Source: Bacillota bacterium
GTDB lineage: Bacteria; Bacillota; Clostridia; Acetivibrionales; DSM-1351
NCBI GenBank assembly: GCA_023409265.1
Contig: JAEYHZ010000018.1
Span: 1 to 64,000, forward strand
DNA length: 64,000 bases
Reading direction: 5' to 3'
Both the position numbers and the translations under genes were made by a program. Under the pieces are notes generated by a model that ran no database searches, was not told the DNA's origin, and saw nothing but the letters and a program-made list of their open reading frames with translations. Numbering within the stretch: position 1 is the first letter of the stretch; each line of letters opens with the position of its first letter. This document shows, piece by piece, positions 35,600 through 45,720 of this stretch.

Positions 35600-35636
35600 T
35601 ATAATTAAATGTCACAAGACAAAATGAAGTGATTCT
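35600..35636 (+). promoter_or_regulatory. 37-nt element upstream of the surface GH27 gene (copy B)
   Basis: Second copy of the element at 28383-28419: it starts TATAATTAAATGTCACA and ends TGATTCT, with identical spacing (37 bases), 32 of 37 positions the same. It lies 75 bases before the ATG at 35711, which suggests co-regulation of the importer and the surface enzyme. Confidence 0.55.
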
Positions 35637-35710
35637 TTTCAAGATTAACTCCTTGAAAATAAAATGTTGTGGTAGATAGAAACCAATTAATTTTCAGGAG
35701 GAGTTAATTT

Positions 35711-38700
35711 ATGAGAAAAGCCAAAAAGCCGGGAGTGTTGTTTTTAGCACTTCTTATGGTGCTGAATTCGCTTAGTCTTGTTTTGCCATCAGAGGCAAAA
35801 GCAGCAGCACTGCCTGCACCGCAAGTTGCACAATTTACGGATTTTGTTAAAGGGAATGCTGATGCAAAGCCATATATGGGCTGGAGTACCTATAGCCTGC
35901 AAGTATATGACGGACCATCAGGAAAATGGATCTCGGAAGAAAAAATCAAGCAGCAGTCTGATGCAATGCATCAAAAACTGCAATCCCATGGTTACAAATA
36001 TATCAATATTGATGCAGGCTGGAATGGCGGTGAGGATGAGTATGGAAGGCCAATTCCCAGTGAAACGCAGTATCCGGGCGGGTTTAAAAACCTGGTTGAC
36101 TACATTCACAAAAACGGGCAAAAGGTGGGCATCTATTGTATTCCGGGAATATCCATGGATGCAATTGACAAGAATCTTCCAATACTGGGGACTGAAAAAT
36201 ATGATACAAATACAGATCCCGATCATGTAAAGCAGCCGCTTCATATACAGGACATAATTGAAAGGGACTCAAAGGGTAATCCGGTAAAAATTGACGCCTG
36301 GGAGGCCTATACATATAAAATAGATTTTAATAAAGCCGGTGCTCTGGAATACATTCAATCGGTGGCAGATCTTTTTCATGAATGGGGAATTGATTTTGTC
36401 AAACTTGACAGTGTTACACCCGGTTCAGATAAAGGGAATTCAAAAGATTCCAGAGGAAATGTCTGGGCATGGGGCTACGCTCTTTCAAAATATAATATCT
36501 GGCTGGAAATATCCTGGGCAGTTGAGCACAATTATGTGGATCAATGGAAGAAATGGGCCAATGGCTGGAGAGTTGAACATGATGTGGAGGCGTATGACAA
36601 AAATATAGGTATGACTCAATGGCCTTGTATTTCAAGGTTGTTTCCGGTTGCTGCACTATGGTGGAGAGATGCAGGCTCAGGTGGCTGGAATGATTTCGAC
36701 TCACTGAATGTTGGAAATGGTTCAATGGACGGCTTGACAAAGGATGAGCGTCAGACTGCGGCAACTTTATGGGCTATTTCATGCGCCCAGTTTTATACCG
36801 GCGATGACCTGACAAAACTGGATAACTATGGTCTTTCACTCCTTACCAATGATGAAGTTATTGCAGTAGATCAGGGAGGTCACCCAGCACATCCTGTTTC
36901 AATGGATACCCAACAACAGGTATGGTATTCAAATAATGGGGACGGTACCTTCAACGTGGCAGTTTTTAACCTGGGTTCCAAGGCGGCAGCCGTGAATGTC
37001 CAGTGGAGTGATATAGGGCTTTCCGGATCTGCCTCAGTAAGAGATTTGTGGAGCCATACCGAACTTGGCTCTTTCACAAATGGCATATCCGGCATCGAAC
37101 TTGACCCCCATGCTTCGCGCCTGTTCAAAGTCACAACAAACGGAGGCACAGCAGCAGTAAATGATGACGATACGAATATAACCTATAGCGGTAATTGGAC
37201 ACGCAATGGAGGAAAGGAAGCAGCTGCGCAGTCACAGGAGCTCCTTGTTACCATAGACGATTCAACCGGTCAGCCTCAAGTTCCCGATATTGGGGGTTCA
37301 AGTGTCACTATTAATGATAGTGACAGTACTATCAGCTATGACAATACTTTCGGCTACAGCAGCAACAGAGAACAATACGGTGCCGATGATTACAAGGATG
37401 ATGTCCATTACACTAATACTTCCGGGGGTGCAATTGAATATACCTTCAAAGGCACCGGCGTAGACGTGATTACTGAAAATGCAGGCTATGAACATGCCGA
37501 TGTCTATCTGGACGATGTATTTGTACAGCATGTGGACAATACTCCCGGCAGCAGGGTCAATCAGGAAGTATTATACAGTGTTTCGGACCTTCCCTACCGA
37601 GATCACAGTGTAAAAATTGTAAATATATACACAGACTATTTACAGATAGATGCCATCAGAGTCAAAGGGAATTCATTCATTAGTCCTGATACAGCCAGCT
37701 TTGACGGTTCAAGCGGAATAGAAATTACTCCGGTATATGGCGTTGATTCTATTTCAGCAATTAAAAACGGAGAAGCATCATTGTCTGCAAATATTGATTA
37801 TACAGTCAGCGGAAGCGCAATTGTTGTTAACAGCAGCTATCTGTCTAAACAGCAGGAAGGAACAACAAAGCTCGTATTTACATTTGACGGAGGTGCATAC
37901 CATACTCTCACTGTTGGTATTCCTCCGGCTACCCAGCCTCCTGCAGGTTCGAGCAGCAGGTATGTTATGGTAAATGATAATGACCCTGGAATCACATATA
38001 ACGGAAAATGGGGTTCAGGCGGGCGTAATGCTGACCTGAAAGACTACATGGGAGACGCCCATTACGGTGAAACCGATTCGGGAAATCAGCCCTATTTTGA
38101 ATATACCTTCAATGGTACAGGAATAGCATATTATTGTGAATTAGATCCTGAACAGGGGGATATAGATTTTTACATAGATAACGTCAAGGCTGGTACTGCC
38201 AGTTCCCGTTGTTCAGGTTCAAAACAAGCCTCGACAATGATCTGGCAGACCACCGGATTAAGTGACGGAGCACATACATTTAAAGCTGTAAAAGCTGATA
38301 GCGCTATGTTTATGCTGTTTGATGCACTTCGTGTTGAAGTCCCAAATCTTATGAGTCCTGTTACTGCAAATTTTGATAAAAACGTTACCGGCCAAAGGGA
38401 TCTGCATATTTTCCTTACCGGAAACCTTAACAATTTTTCAGGAATACTCAATGGAACAACTCCACTGGTTCAAGGGACTGACTATACCCTGTCAGGGGAT
38501 TCGGTTACAATAAACAAGGCATATCTGGCAGCTCAGCCCACAGGTACAGTAAGTCTGACATTCAACTATAATGGAGACTTCCGGAACGATGTACATTCTA
38601 CTGCTGTTGATGGAGATTCCTTCCAATACAGCTTTGCCGGAACAGGGGTAAGTCTGATAGGACCTGTAAGTCCTGACCTGGGGGACATGGACATATACGT

Positions 38701-40216
38701 GGACGGAGTTCTTAAACAAACAGTCAGCGCCTATAGTAGTGACAAGCGTTCCAATCAGCTCTTATACTCAATAACCGGCCTGGTCAGTGGTGCACATACT
38801 ATCAGCGGAGTTAAGAGAAGCGGTAACCTAATGATCGTGGACCAGATTAATTTTATAATAGGTGGATCAAATGGAGGATCTAATCCTTCAAACGGCGGAT
38901 CAAATCCTTCAAATGGTGGTTCTACACCTTCAAATGGAGGTTCAAATTCGGGAACGGGCGGATCAGCTTCTGTGCCCGGGGGAACAACAGCTCCCGCTAC
39001 AGAAGTGGTAAAAGGTATAATTACAGGATCAGATACACCTGTTACAGTCAATAGAACAACACAGTCCGATGGCAGTAAAAAGGATGAAATAATGCTGACA
39101 AAGGATGAGACACGGAAATTTGTTGATGATTTGATAAAGACAGGTGAAACCACTGCAGTAATAACTATTCCAGATTTAAAGGACCAGGTGTCAGAAACCA
39201 GAGTTACTATAACAAAAGATACTGCCAAACTTATTACCGACCAGAAAATTAATTTGCAGATTAATACTGCTAATTGTATGGTTCATATTCCGGCTTTATC
39301 ACTTAATGGTGTGGCTGAAGATATTGTTTTCACAATAATACCTGTGAAAGCTCAAGTCAAACAGGCTTTGATTGCTGATGGCGCCAACAGCTCAAATGCT
39401 GTAATGACAGCAACAGCTGGAAACAAGGTAACTGTTGCCGGCCGGCCCGTTTCAATTATAACTAATTTTAAGAATAAGGCTGTTACTTTGGTACTGCCAC
39501 TTACAGGAATTGATTTATCCGCATCAGGACAGTTGGGAGTTTACATTGAGCACAGTGACGGTTCAAGAGAATATAAAACAGGAAAGCTTGTTGACTTTAA
39601 CAGCACCAAAGGTCTTTCCTTTGAGGTTGACAGGTTCAGTACCTTTGCTATTGTTATGTCGGAGGCAGCAATAAAGAAACATAAAGCCTATATAAGCGGA
39701 TATAAAGATGGCTTATTCCATCCTGAAAGAAAAATAACACGTGCCGAAATGGCAGCCATACTTGCCAGCGCCTTAGACTTGCAGGATAAAGCAGATATTT
39801 CATATGGTGATGTCAAAGCTGATTACTGGGCTGCAGATGCCATAGCAAAGGTAACGGGGGCTGGGCTGATGAAAGGGTACCAGGATAATAAATTCAAACC
39901 GGGCCAGACCCTGACACGTGCCGAAATGGCCGCGATTGCCGCTGCATTGGCAAAGGACTATATTATGAAAGTTCAGGCTGCAGGGATAATGAACGGCTAT
40001 TCTGACAGAACCTTCAAGCCAGGAAAACCTTTAACCCGTGCTGAGGCAGTTGTGGTAATCAACAGAGTTCTTGGAAGAGGGCCATTGGACGGAATAGCCC
40101 AATCAAAATGGAAGGATGTCCCGGCCGCATATTGGGCAGCAGGAGATATAACTGAAGCGTCAATAGACCATTCCTTTAAACTTGATATTCAGGGCAGGGA
40201 ACAGTTTGTAAAGTAA
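35711..40216 (+). CDS. Giant cell-surface GH27 glycosidase with X2, jelly-roll and SLH modules
   Basis: A 1501-residue secreted protein. Signal peptide about 1-32; GH27 catalytic barrel about 48-400 (MGWSTYSLQVY, YINIDAGWNGG, nucleophile Asp in FVKLDSV, acid/base Asp likely in WRVEHDVE) with a beta domain to 478; short partial jelly-roll fragment about 482-505; jelly-roll (CBM-like) about 530-655; X2 module about 658-738; jelly-roll about 749-875; X2 about 880-952; truncated jelly-roll about 955-1050; Gly/Asn/Ser-rich linker about 1052-1100; beta region about 1100-1310; SLH repeats to the end, two of them incomplete. GH27 covers alpha-galactosidase and beta-L-arabinopyranosidase. The SLH repeats imply anchoring to the wall, rather than a cellulosome dockerin. 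Confidence 0.88.
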   Translation: MRKAKKPGVLFLALLMVLNSLSLVLPSEAKAAALPAPQVAQFTDFVKGNADAKPYMGWSTYSLQVYDGPSGKWISEEKIKQQSDAMHQKLQSHGYKYINIDAGWNGGEDEYGRPIPSETQYPGGFKNLVDYIHKNGQKVGIYCIPGISMDAIDKNLPILGTEKYDTNTDPDHVKQPLHIQDIIERDSKGNPVKIDAWEAYTYKIDFNKAGALEYIQSVADLFHEWGIDFVKLDSVTPGSDKGNSKDSRGNVWAWGYALSKYNIWLEISWAVEHNYVDQWKKWANGWRVEHDVEAYDKNIGMTQWPCISRLFPVAALWWRDAGSGGWNDFDSLNVGNGSMDGLTKDERQTAATLWAISCAQFYTGDDLTKLDNYGLSLLTNDEVIAVDQGGHPAHPVSMDTQQQVWYSNNGDGTFNVAVFNLGSKAAAVNVQWSDIGLSGSASVRDLWSHTELGSFTNGISGIELDPHASRLFKVTTNGGTAAVNDDDTNITYSGNWTRNGGKEAAAQSQELLVTIDDSTGQPQVPDIGGSSVTINDSDSTISYDNTFGYSSNREQYGADDYKDDVHYTNTSGGAIEYTFKGTGVDVITENAGYEHADVYLDDVFVQHVDNTPGSRVNQEVLYSVSDLPYRDHSVKIVNIYTDYLQIDAIRVKGNSFISPDTASFDGSSGIEITPVYGVDSISAIKNGEASLSANIDYTVSGSAIVVNSSYLSKQQEGTTKLVFTFDGGAYHTLTVGIPPATQPPAGSSSRYVMVNDNDPGITYNGKWGSGGRNADLKDYMGDAHYGETDSGNQPYFEYTFNGTGIAYYCELDPEQGDIDFYIDNVKAGTASSRCSGSKQASTMIWQTTGLSDGAHTFKAVKADSAMFMLFDALRVEVPNLMSPVTANFDKNVTGQRDLHIFLTGNLNNFSGILNGTTPLVQGTDYTLSGDSVTINKAYLAAQPTGTVSLTFNYNGDFRNDVHSTAVDGDSFQYSFAGTGVSLIGPVSPDLGDMDIYVDGVLKQTVSAYSSDKRSNQLLYSITGLVSGAHTISGVKRSGNLMIVDQINFIIGGSNGGSNPSNGGSNPSNGGSTPSNGGSNSGTGGSASVPGGTTAPATEVVKGIITGSDTPVTVNRTTQSDGSKKDEIMLTKDETRKFVDDLIKTGETTAVITIPDLKDQVSETRVTITKDTAKLITDQKINLQINTANCMVHIPALSLNGVAEDIVFTIIPVKAQVKQALIADGANSSNAVMTATAGNKVTVAGRPVSIITNFKNKAVTLVLPLTGIDLSASGQLGVYIEHSDGSREYKTGKLVDFNSTKGLSFEVDRFSTFAIVMSEAAIKKHKAYISGYKDGLFHPERKITRAEMAAILASALDLQDKADISYGDVKADYWAADAIAKVTGAGLMKGYQDNKFKPGQTLTRAEMAAIAAALAKDYIMKVQAAGIMNGYSDRTFKPGKPLTRAEAVVVINRVLGRGPLDGIAQSKWKDVPAAYWAAGDITEASIDHSFKLDIQGREQFVK

Positions 40217-40329
40217 TAAAACATATTAAAAGAATAGTAACAATACTAGTAAAAATGGTAACAGAAAAGTAGCCACAATTGTAACGAAAAAGTTACTACA
40301 ATTTACTCAAAAAGTTTTAAAAAGTTTAT

Positions 40330-40383
40330 AAAGATGGCTGACCTGATAATAATTAAAATATGATTAAAGGCAGCCATCTTTAT
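40330..40383 (+). terminator. Rho-independent terminator
   Basis: aaagatggctg (40330-40340) pairs with cagccatcttt (40371-40381) over 11 bp around a 30-base loop, followed by TATTTG. It ends the GH27 transcript; the remaining bases up to 40509 show only the ribosome site AAGGAGAC. Confidence 0.65.
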
Positions 40384-40509
40384 TTGCTCTTAAAAAATGA
40401 GCATCAAGGAAATTACTCTTAGCGAACAAGAAAATTTGTCCGTTAAATACTACGAGCACTATAAGACTGAGCGTAGCAAATATTATTGCATTTAATAAGG
40501 AGACTAACT

Positions 40510-43500
40510 ATGAACGACAAACAATTGGAGAGAATGCTGCAAAAGCTGGTCAGATATGAAAAAACGCTGGAGCCCTATGTATTCTCAGAAATTGCAGAGG
40601 TTGAAGTAAGGCGTTATGAGACTCTGGAGCAGCATCATTGCATACCGGAGGATGAAAGCCTGTTCCACAGCACAAAAAAAGGCGATATCTGGGGCGGAGA
40701 GGGTGTATACTGCTGGTTTAAAGGAAAAGCAGAAATACCCCGGGAACACAAGGGGAGAGATATCTATATAAAGCCGAAAGTTGGCGGATATGAGGCAATG
40801 CTGTGGGTAAACGGTATTCCTTCCGGTACCTTTGCCACAAAAATAGTCCAAACCGGACATGGCAACCACTATTGTGACCTGCTCATCAAAGGAGGGGACA
40901 TGCAGGGGGAGAGTGTGGAGTTTGCCGTTGAATTTTATGCAGGCCATTATATAATCGGAACCCAGCCCTTTGAAACCATACCGGAAACCGATTTTTGCCA
41001 TACTTATAATGGTATGTCACTTTGTATAAAAAATCAGGATATAGCAGATTTTATATTTGATCTTCGTACACTGAATCAAATGGTAGAAAAGCTTGATCCA
41101 TTAAGTTTCCGACGCGCCGACATAATCAACTGCCTGACAGAGATTCACAAGGTTGTTTACTATGCGCTGGAGGATTCTGCCGAAGAGGTGTGGCGCAAGG
41201 CACTGATAAAAGCAAGACATATGATGGAACCTGTACTTGCCGCAAAAAACTCTCAGTCTGCACCAGTTGCGGGTATCGTGGGACATTCCCACATGGACAC
41301 CGCCTGGCTCTGGCATATTCCCGAAACTATAAAGAAATGTGCCAGGACCTACTCAAATGAAATAAGCCTTATGGACCAATATCCCGAATACCGTTTTGTT
41401 CAAAGTTCTTCATACCACACTGAAATGATCCGGTTACACTATCCCGGGCTGTTTGAAAGGCTCAGGGAAAAGGTTGAGGAGGGAAGGTATGAGCTAAACG
41501 GCGCAGTCTGGGTTGAATGTGACTGCAACATAACCTCCGGGGAATCCATGATCCGGCAGTTTTTGTGGGGACAGAAATACACACAGAAGTATTTCAACAA
41601 AACCTCAAACTGCTTCTGGCTTCCCGATACCTTCGGGTACAGTGCCGCAATTCCCCAGATAATGAAGGGCTGCAGGGTCGACTATTTTCTAACGACGAAA
41701 CTTTCCTGGAACGACACAAATAAATTCCCCTATGAAACCTTCTATTGGAGGGGAATTGACGGAACCGAAGTATTTACTCATTTTAACCTGACCCACTGCT
41801 GGCCTGACCCAAGGACTCTTTTGGAAAACGTTGATGGGAGAGGCAGTGATAACTATCTGAAAAACAAAAATGTTGCCAAAAGCCGGCTGATTGCATACGG
41901 CTATGGTGATGGAGGCGGGGGGCCGCAGTTTGAAATGATAGAAATGGCAAAGAGGCTCAGGGACCTTGAAGGCTGCCCGAAAGCGGAGCATGTCAGCGTT
42001 GGAACGTTCATGACGGAGCTGGAAGGGGAGGCTGTAAACCCGCCGGTTTACTCAGGTGAACTCTATCTGGAACTCCATAGAGGAACGCTGACAAATCAGC
42101 ATACAATAAAGCGCAACAACAGAAAGGCCGAAGCGGCACTTCACGATCTGGAATTTTTAACGGTGCTCAATGCAGTATCGGAAGGTACAGAGGCCAGAGA
42201 CGAGGATATCAGACCACTGATGGAAACACTGCTGGTTAACCAATTTCATGACATACTGCCGGGCACGTGTATTTCTGCTGCGCATGACAACTGTTACAGG
42301 GAGATGGGAGAGCTGCTTGACAAAGCTGCGCTGCTTATCGACAGGTCAGTGAAGACCTCGGTAAGGAATTTGATGGAAAATCCTGTAAAGGGTTCAGAAG
42401 AGCATTCAGCAGTAACTGTTATAAACACACTGGGTTTTGAAAGAAATGACGTCATATACCTTCATGGTTTCCAAAACAGATTTGTCAAAGATAAGTCAAT
42501 AATAACACAGTCAGTCCGGAACATCACAGGAGAGGAGCAGCTTTGCCTGGCAAATGTTATGCTCCCTTCTCTGGGCAGCAAGGTCTTAGAGTTTGAGGAA
42601 CAACCAACGGGGAGTGCCTCAGTGGAATTTGACGCTTATTCCCAAGGTCAACCTGAATTAGGGAGACAATCAGTTCAGACGGATTTTAAACTATCTGCCT
42701 TTAAACTGGACGGGAATATGCTGACTACACCGTTTGCAAAAGTAACCTTTGCAGAAGACGGAACAATAAGTTCATTTATAGACACACGTGTAAACCGTGA
42801 GTTAAGAGGAAACGGAAATCCGCTGAATACCCTGCTGATAGCTGAAGACGTTCCTTCAGGCTGGGATAGCTGGGACATCGATGCTGACTGCCAGATGAAA
42901 TTCGAAGCAGGTGCACGATTAATTCAAAGAGAAATAATTTCCGACGGAAGAGTTCAGCTCCGCATTCGCAGCACTTATAAACTTACAGATAAATCAACAC
43001 TCAAACAGGATATGATATTCTTTTCAACAACTCCAAGGGTTGACTTTGAAACTGTTATTGACTGGAACGACAAACACCGCTTCCTTAAGGTTGATTTTGA
43101 TACTACAATAATGAGTAACACTGCGCGGCATGAAATACAGTTCGGGCATTGCCAAAAACCGACCACACGAAACAACAGTTACGAACAGGCTATGTTTGAA
43201 GTGGTAAACCATAAGTTTACAGATATTTCGGAAACCAGGTTCGGTATAGCCATACTTAACGACTGCAAATATGGTATTTCAGTTGAAGGATCGGACATAA
43301 GGCTTTCACTGCATAAAGGCGGGACACGGCCTGACCCCAGAGGTGACTCGGGTGTTCATGAATGCACATACTCATTTTTACCCCATGTGGGCGGATTTAA
43401 TGCTGATAATGTAATTATTTCTGCATACTGCCTGAATTACAAGCCAATTGTGAAAAGTGGACGTGCTGACTATAGTTCCTTTGCTTCTGTTGATTGCACA

Positions 43501-43734
43501 AACATTATCATAGAGACAATAAAGCCCTGCGAAGAAAATGATAAGGCATACATTATGAGGTTTTATGAGGCTGAAGGAACGTACACCAATGCAGCAGTGA
43601 CTCTCAACCATGAACCGAAGTCTGTAGAACTTGCCAATATGCTGGAAGAACGCGTCGGGGAACTTTCTTCGCAAAGCAGGATATGTTTAACCTTCCGTCC
43701 TTTTGAGATTAAGACTGTCAAGGTCGGCTATTAA
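40510..43734 (+). CDS. GH38 alpha-mannosidase
   Basis: A 1074-residue cytosolic zinc enzyme. The metal-site motif GHSHMDTAWLWH (258-269; H261 and D263 as ligands), nucleophile D373 in CFWLPDTFGYS, and NQFHDILPGTCIS with the next Zn histidine are all present, followed by the GH38 helical and beta domains. It releases terminal alpha-mannose. ATG 40510 follows AAGGAGAC; the upstream TTG extension has none. Flanked by a terminator and a cupin-AraC regulator gene, so it is probably its own unit. Confidence 0.9.
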   Translation: MNDKQLERMLQKLVRYEKTLEPYVFSEIAEVEVRRYETLEQHHCIPEDESLFHSTKKGDIWGGEGVYCWFKGKAEIPREHKGRDIYIKPKVGGYEAMLWVNGIPSGTFATKIVQTGHGNHYCDLLIKGGDMQGESVEFAVEFYAGHYIIGTQPFETIPETDFCHTYNGMSLCIKNQDIADFIFDLRTLNQMVEKLDPLSFRRADIINCLTEIHKVVYYALEDSAEEVWRKALIKARHMMEPVLAAKNSQSAPVAGIVGHSHMDTAWLWHIPETIKKCARTYSNEISLMDQYPEYRFVQSSSYHTEMIRLHYPGLFERLREKVEEGRYELNGAVWVECDCNITSGESMIRQFLWGQKYTQKYFNKTSNCFWLPDTFGYSAAIPQIMKGCRVDYFLTTKLSWNDTNKFPYETFYWRGIDGTEVFTHFNLTHCWPDPRTLLENVDGRGSDNYLKNKNVAKSRLIAYGYGDGGGGPQFEMIEMAKRLRDLEGCPKAEHVSVGTFMTELEGEAVNPPVYSGELYLELHRGTLTNQHTIKRNNRKAEAALHDLEFLTVLNAVSEGTEARDEDIRPLMETLLVNQFHDILPGTCISAAHDNCYREMGELLDKAALLIDRSVKTSVRNLMENPVKGSEEHSAVTVINTLGFERNDVIYLHGFQNRFVKDKSIITQSVRNITGEEQLCLANVMLPSLGSKVLEFEEQPTGSASVEFDAYSQGQPELGRQSVQTDFKLSAFKLDGNMLTTPFAKVTFAEDGTISSFIDTRVNRELRGNGNPLNTLLIAEDVPSGWDSWDIDADCQMKFEAGARLIQREIISDGRVQLRIRSTYKLTDKSTLKQDMIFFSTTPRVDFETVIDWNDKHRFLKVDFDTTIMSNTARHEIQFGHCQKPTTRNNSYEQAMFEVVNHKFTDISETRFGIAILNDCKYGISVEGSDIRLSLHKGGTRPDPRGDSGVHECTYSFLPHVGGFNADNVIISAYCLNYKPIVKSGRADYSSFASVDCTNIIIETIKPCEENDKAYIMRFYEAEGTYTNAAVTLNHEPKSVELANMLEERVGELSSQSRICLTFRPFEIKTVKVGY

Positions 43735-43812
43735 GCTAAAAGGGGCATGGTATAATGTTATAAAAAAAGAGTGCGTATTGCAGTTGAGAATATTAAAATA
43801 AACTTATATTAA

Positions 43813-43863
43813 TTATACAGTTCACAGACTTATTCAGTTGATAGACTTATACAGTTGACAGAC
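43813..43863 (+). repeat. Three tandem 17-bp repeats before the AraC gene
   Basis: Units at 43813-43829, 43830-43846 and 43847-43863 follow the pattern TTATACAGTTGACAGAC with two to three substitutions. The exact 17-base period places them on a slowly turning helical face (about 1.6 turns). They end 43 bases before the ATG at 43907 and are candidate regulator sites or an expanded promoter segment. Confidence 0.7.
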
Positions 43864-43906
43864 ACAATCATTAATTGCAGAGGATGCACCGGATAATGGA
43901 GGTCCC

Positions 43907-44743
43907 ATGAATTATTATCAAGAAAGAATTGAAACAGATTCTATAATTCCTGCTAAAATTTATATCGGAAAATCCCAGGGCGATAACTGCCATTATCCGT
44001 TGCACTGGCACGATAATCTGGAATTTGATCTTGTGCTGAAAGGTACTATAAAAGGGAAAATTAACGGAAAGCAGACTAACGTTTCAGAAGGGGAATTCTT
44101 TTTTGTTAATAGCGGAGATTTACATGAGACAGATGCTGTTGATAAAAATGAGATGTGTGCAATCACAATTTTATTGTCATATGATCTTTTGAAAGAATAT
44201 TGCCCCGATGCTGATACATATTGTTTTAATTTTTCAGGGAATGCAGCAGCAAAAGAAAAAGTAAAAAATTTAATTATGGAATGTGCAGAATTGTACAGGA
44301 AACAGGATGAATTTTTTGAGCTGGGAATATCTATTTCATTAAGAAAAATATGCAGTGTGCTATTAAAGGAATGCCGGATGAAAAGATATGATGCCAATTA
44401 CAGCAGATATGAGCAGAAAAGCATTGCTAATATCAAAAAGGCAATTTCTTATATGGAGAAAAATTATGCCGATGAGATATCCCTTAAAAGGGCTGCTGCT
44501 GATATAGGAATGGCCCCCACTTATTTTTCCAGATTCATAAAGAAAAACACAGACGAAACATTTTATGGCTACTTGACTAAAATCAGACTATACCATGCAT
44601 ATATGGAAATTATCAACAGCGATGCCTCCATTACCGAAATTGCACTGAATAACGGCTTCTTAAATGTCAAATCCTTCATAGTTTCCTTTAAAAAAGTTTA
44701 TAAGGTTACTCCGGCTAAATACAGGAAGCTGCGGAATGAATGA
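43907..44743 (+). CDS. Cupin-AraC family transcriptional regulator
   Basis: A 278-residue regulator. Residues about 20-100 form a cupin sensor (CHYPLHWHDNLEFDLVLKG, FFFVNSGDLHETDAV) that usually binds a sugar; residues about 175-275 contain two AraC helix-turn-helix motifs (ISLKRAAADIGMAPTYFSRFIKK, ITEIALNNGFLNVKSFIVSFK). GGAGG precedes the ATG. Position after GH38 suggests control of mannosidase or neighbouring sugar genes, and three 17-bp repeats in its own leader suggest autoregulation. Ligand unknown. Confidence 0.87.
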   Translation: MNYYQERIETDSIIPAKIYIGKSQGDNCHYPLHWHDNLEFDLVLKGTIKGKINGKQTNVSEGEFFFVNSGDLHETDAVDKNEMCAITILLSYDLLKEYCPDADTYCFNFSGNAAAKEKVKNLIMECAELYRKQDEFFELGISISLRKICSVLLKECRMKRYDANYSRYEQKSIANIKKAISYMEKNYADEISLKRAAADIGMAPTYFSRFIKKNTDETFYGYLTKIRLYHAYMEIINSDASITEIALNNGFLNVKSFIVSFKKVYKVTPAKYRKLRNE

Positions 44744-44869
44744 CAGGGCTTAATCAATAACCTTATGGTACAAAGGATAATAATTGACAATAACAGGTCA
44801 AGAAATGACAATACTTTCCGAGAACGGGGTTGTAATATGACAATATAATAATCGAGGGGAGTATTGGTT

Positions 44870-45715
44870 ATGCATAAAGATTTGGAGCTGGCATTTCAAA
44901 GAGTAGTTGAAATTCTCAAAGAGGACGTACGTTGCAAGGGCGGGTGGCACTATGGGTCTATAAGCAGAGGGTCGGAAGATGTTTATTCGGATTATGATCC
45001 GGTTTTTCTGGTAGAGGATAAAGATTTTGAACAGTTTGCGGCAGATGCCCCAAAAATACTTGCACAAGCCTCGGATGAGCTCTTGATATTCTGGGGGGAA
45101 AGCTTTAATGATGCCCATTTTAAAAACTATTGCAGTGTAATTCGTTTAGGGAGCAATTTGCATCAGTTTGATTTTTTTATAATTAATGCCGGTTACCCTG
45201 AGGCTTGGATGTGCAGACAGCATTGCAAGGGTTGTACAAGAGATAATATTATATTTGACAGAACGGGAGAAGTTGCCTGGTTCCTTGATAAAGGCTACCG
45301 TACGGATAATGATATTCCTGACCCGGTCAGGGCTATGGACACATACTGGTTTCATACCGAGATGCTTATAAAATACTTTAAGCGCAGGGATATCTTTAAG
45401 TTAATAAAAAATATGGATGTGCTGTTTCATTCACATGTGGACCTGCTTTTAAGCCAATATGACAATTTAGACTGGGGAGCATGGGAGAGTAAGGTAAAAA
45501 ACTGTGTTCCCGAGGACAAGCAGGAACACCTGAAATCATATTTTACCACAGCAGATTTCGGGGAGTTGGAAACTGCTGTAAAAAAGTGTATGTCTCTTTT
45601 CAGACAGGATGCGGAAGAAATTTGCAAAGCTAAAGGAATCGATTATCCTGATACTATAGCCCGGCAGATCATTTCATATTTTAACAGGAGAATGGATTCC
45701 GAGGATTGGGTTTAG
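44870..45715 (+). CDS. ANT(6)/AadK-like nucleotidyltransferase
   Basis: A 281-residue protein with the nucleotidyltransferase signature GSISRGSEDVYSDYDPVFLV (the pair SDYD binding Mg), similar in length and layout to streptomycin adenylyltransferases, but lacking some residues I would expect of true AadK. Clostridial genomes carry many such uncharacterised homologues, so resistance is not claimed. ATG 44870 is preferred over TTG 44864 by distance from GAGGGGAG. Alone in its unit; a terminator follows. Confidence 0.68.
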   Translation: MHKDLELAFQRVVEILKEDVRCKGGWHYGSISRGSEDVYSDYDPVFLVEDKDFEQFAADAPKILAQASDELLIFWGESFNDAHFKNYCSVIRLGSNLHQFDFFIINAGYPEAWMCRQHCKGCTRDNIIFDRTGEVAWFLDKGYRTDNDIPDPVRAMDTYWFHTEMLIKYFKRRDIFKLIKNMDVLFHSHVDLLLSQYDNLDWGAWESKVKNCVPEDKQEHLKSYFTTADFGELETAVKKCMSLFRQDAEEICKAKGIDYPDTIARQIISYFNRRMDSEDWV

Positions 45716-45720
45716 CAGTG

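Noticed and set aside
38755..39228. Minus-strand frame of 157 codons
   Set aside because: Antisense shadow of the GH27 linker region; composition follows the sense repeats.
43813..43863. CRISPR array
   Set aside because: Units are adjacent without spacers and only 17 bp long; no cas genes.
44870..45715. Confirmed aminoglycoside resistance gene
   Set aside because: Only the nucleotidyltransferase signature is clear; many clostridial homologues have unknown substrates.
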